In this document: positions 4,921 to 5,501 of the stretch, piece after piece
Layout: each line of letters opens with the position of its first letter
Position numbering within the stretch: position 1 is the first letter of the stretch
From: JBGPOS01 sp041488155
GTDB taxonomy: Bacteria > Chloroflexota > Dehalococcoidia > Tepidiformales > Tepidiformaceae
Length of the DNA stretch: 5,501 bases
NCBI GenBank assembly: GCA_041488155.1
Contig: JBGPOS010000134.1
Location: 1-5,501 of the forward strand
Reading direction: 5' to 3'
Made by a program: the position numbers and the translations under genes
The notes under the pieces: generated by a model
Databases searched by the model: none
Told to the model about the DNA's origin: nothing
Seen by the model: the letters and a program-made list of their open reading frames with translations, nothing else

Positions 4921-4934
4921 ATGCCCAAGGCTAG
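4722..4934 (+). CDS. Possible small charged protein, hypothetical
   Basis: This is a 70-residue frame from GTG 4722. The first 27 residues are glycine/alanine/proline-rich and look unlike a fold. From residue 28 on, VLKRFGKRRPDVIVSIEERV, then RVEEDKKALKRGMKRPRAG, is a highly charged stretch with a short strand (DVIVSI) and a likely helix. Third codon positions there are mostly G or C, as in real genes of this window. It ends 14 bases inside the next gene, which could mean translational coupling. No Shine-Dalgarno precedes the GTG, and I recognise no family. The charged half may be the remains of a longer protein rather than a gene in its own right. Confidence 0.22.
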   Translation: MSAARSAWLTGPRFPVPASGSGGGPGVLKRFGKRRPDVIVSIEERVRVEEDKKALKRGMKRPRAGDDAQG

Positions 4935-5501
4935 GGCCCATCACTGGGAGTTCACGAGCCGCTTCCGGCGCGGCGCCTTCGGGTGGAAGTCGCAGCCGGC
5001 GATCCAGCGCGTCAAGGAGGCGGTGCGCGAGATCAAGAAGGTCACCCGCCGCGATCCGGTGCTCGCCGCGGCGGGGGCGGTGATGTTCCTGGAGCGCGTG
5101 CCGCCCGCCCTCGAGGGCGTGGACAGCTCCTCGGGCGCCATCGGCACGGCGGTGAACCACGCCATCGAGGAGCTCGTGGCCATCATCGCGAAGGCTCCCG
5201 CGGACGCGAAGACGCGCGAGGGCTGGCTCGAGCGTCTCTGGGAGGCCCACGCGAACGACGAGATCCCGTACATCGAGCGACTCGGGGACTTCTGGGGCGA
5301 GCTCTGCGCCTCGCGGGAGATCGCCTCGGCGTGGGCGGATCGGCTGGTCCGCATCGTGGAGATGGCGTGGAGCCCGGACCCTGAGCTCCGCGGCTTCTTC
5401 CACGGCACGACGGCGTGCCTCAGCGCCCTCCATCGGGCCGGGCGCTACGAGGAGATCCTCGCCATTCTCGAGAAGGCGCCGTTCGTCTTCTGGCCCTATC
5501 G
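4921..5501 (+). CDS. Helical protein of unknown function, partial (runs off right edge)
   Basis: There are 193 complete codons with no stop, strong G/C third positions and a natural amino-acid composition, so it is surely coding. It starts MPKARAHHWEFTSRFRRGAF, then GWKSQPAIQRVKEAVREIKK (to residue 40). It goes on through amphipathic helices: DPVLAAAGAVMFLERVPPAL (45-64), SSGAIGTAVNHAIEELVAII (70-89), GWLERLWEAHANDEIPYIER (101-120) and LGDFWGELCASREIASAWAD (121-140). The end resembles a TPR-like helix pair, with GTTACLSALHRAGRYEEILA (162-181) and then ILEKAPFVFWPY. I recall near-identical patterns in uncharacterised proteins scattered among proteobacteria and soil bacteria, but no named domain. 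No signal peptide, membrane helix or catalytic motif is visible, so a cytoplasmic helical-repeat scaffold is likely. ATG 4921 is preferred; GTG 4915 is two codons upstream, and a TGA at 4897 bars anything longer. There is no good Shine-Dalgarno. It overlaps the end of the doubtful 70-residue frame. Confidence 0.85.
   Translation, partial: MPKARAHHWEFTSRFRRGAFGWKSQPAIQRVKEAVREIKKVTRRDPVLAAAGAVMFLERVPPALEGVDSSSGAIGTAVNHAIEELVAIIAKAPADAKTREGWLERLWEAHANDEIPYIERLGDFWGELCASREIASAWADRLVRIVEMAWSPDPELRGFFHGTTACLSALHRAGRYEEILAILEKAPFVFWPY

Noticed and set aside
4834..5433. Minus-strand 199- and 155-residue frames over the right edge
   Set aside because: Shadows of the forward right-edge gene, whose codon pattern and helix periodicity are clearly better.
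1037..5501. CRISPR array or complete defence/transposon system
   Set aside because: No regular repeats with spacers, no Cas, toxin-antitoxin or complete transposase gene could be found in any frame.

Overview
The window is high-GC bacterial chromosomal DNA with strong G/C preference at third codon positions. A DNA-binding HU protein, two tRNA genes with encoded CCA ends, sigma70-like promoter boxes and exported proteins point to a Gram-negative-type bacterium. The style of the recombinase remnant and of the right-edge protein resembles soil or sediment lineages such as Rokubacteria or Deltaproteobacteria, but that is an impression; the phylum cannot be fixed from this sequence.

Left part (1-1036), housekeeping: a membrane permease of the ArsP_1/DUF318 type runs leftward off the edge. 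It is divergent from a 90-residue HU-family protein. The 82-base spacer holds a near-consensus promoter for HU, placed so that the message would be almost leaderless, and an 8-bp inverted repeat over its -35 box. Then come tRNA-Gln(CTG) and tRNA-Glu(CTC) in tandem, apparently sharing one promoter.

Middle (1037 to about 4900), accessory in character: directly against the 3' end of tRNA-Glu lies the C-terminal remnant of a large serine recombinase, whose reading frame ends inside the tRNA gene in antisense. This is the footprint of a mobile element that used tRNA-Glu as its target. Beyond it are an unplaced coding fragment, a small exported protein of unknown function on the minus strand, a 350-base divergent spacer with a strong palindrome, and a secreted BNR/Asp-box (sialidase-fold) beta-propeller protein. 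Next is a mosaic of broken genes: a transposition-type AAA ATPase piece with Walker B but no Walker A, fused within about 45 bases to the last transmembrane part of an RND efflux pump, followed by about 370 bases of unassigned sequence with one hairpin.

Right edge (4921-5501): the first 193 codons of a well-formed gene for a helical protein of unknown function, running off the window.

No complete mobile element, CRISPR array or recognisable defence system is present. The most informative features are the tRNA-Glu/recombinase junction, the unusual T-loop base in that tRNA, the promoter architecture in front of HU and of the BNR protein, and the gene graveyard at 4022-4547.
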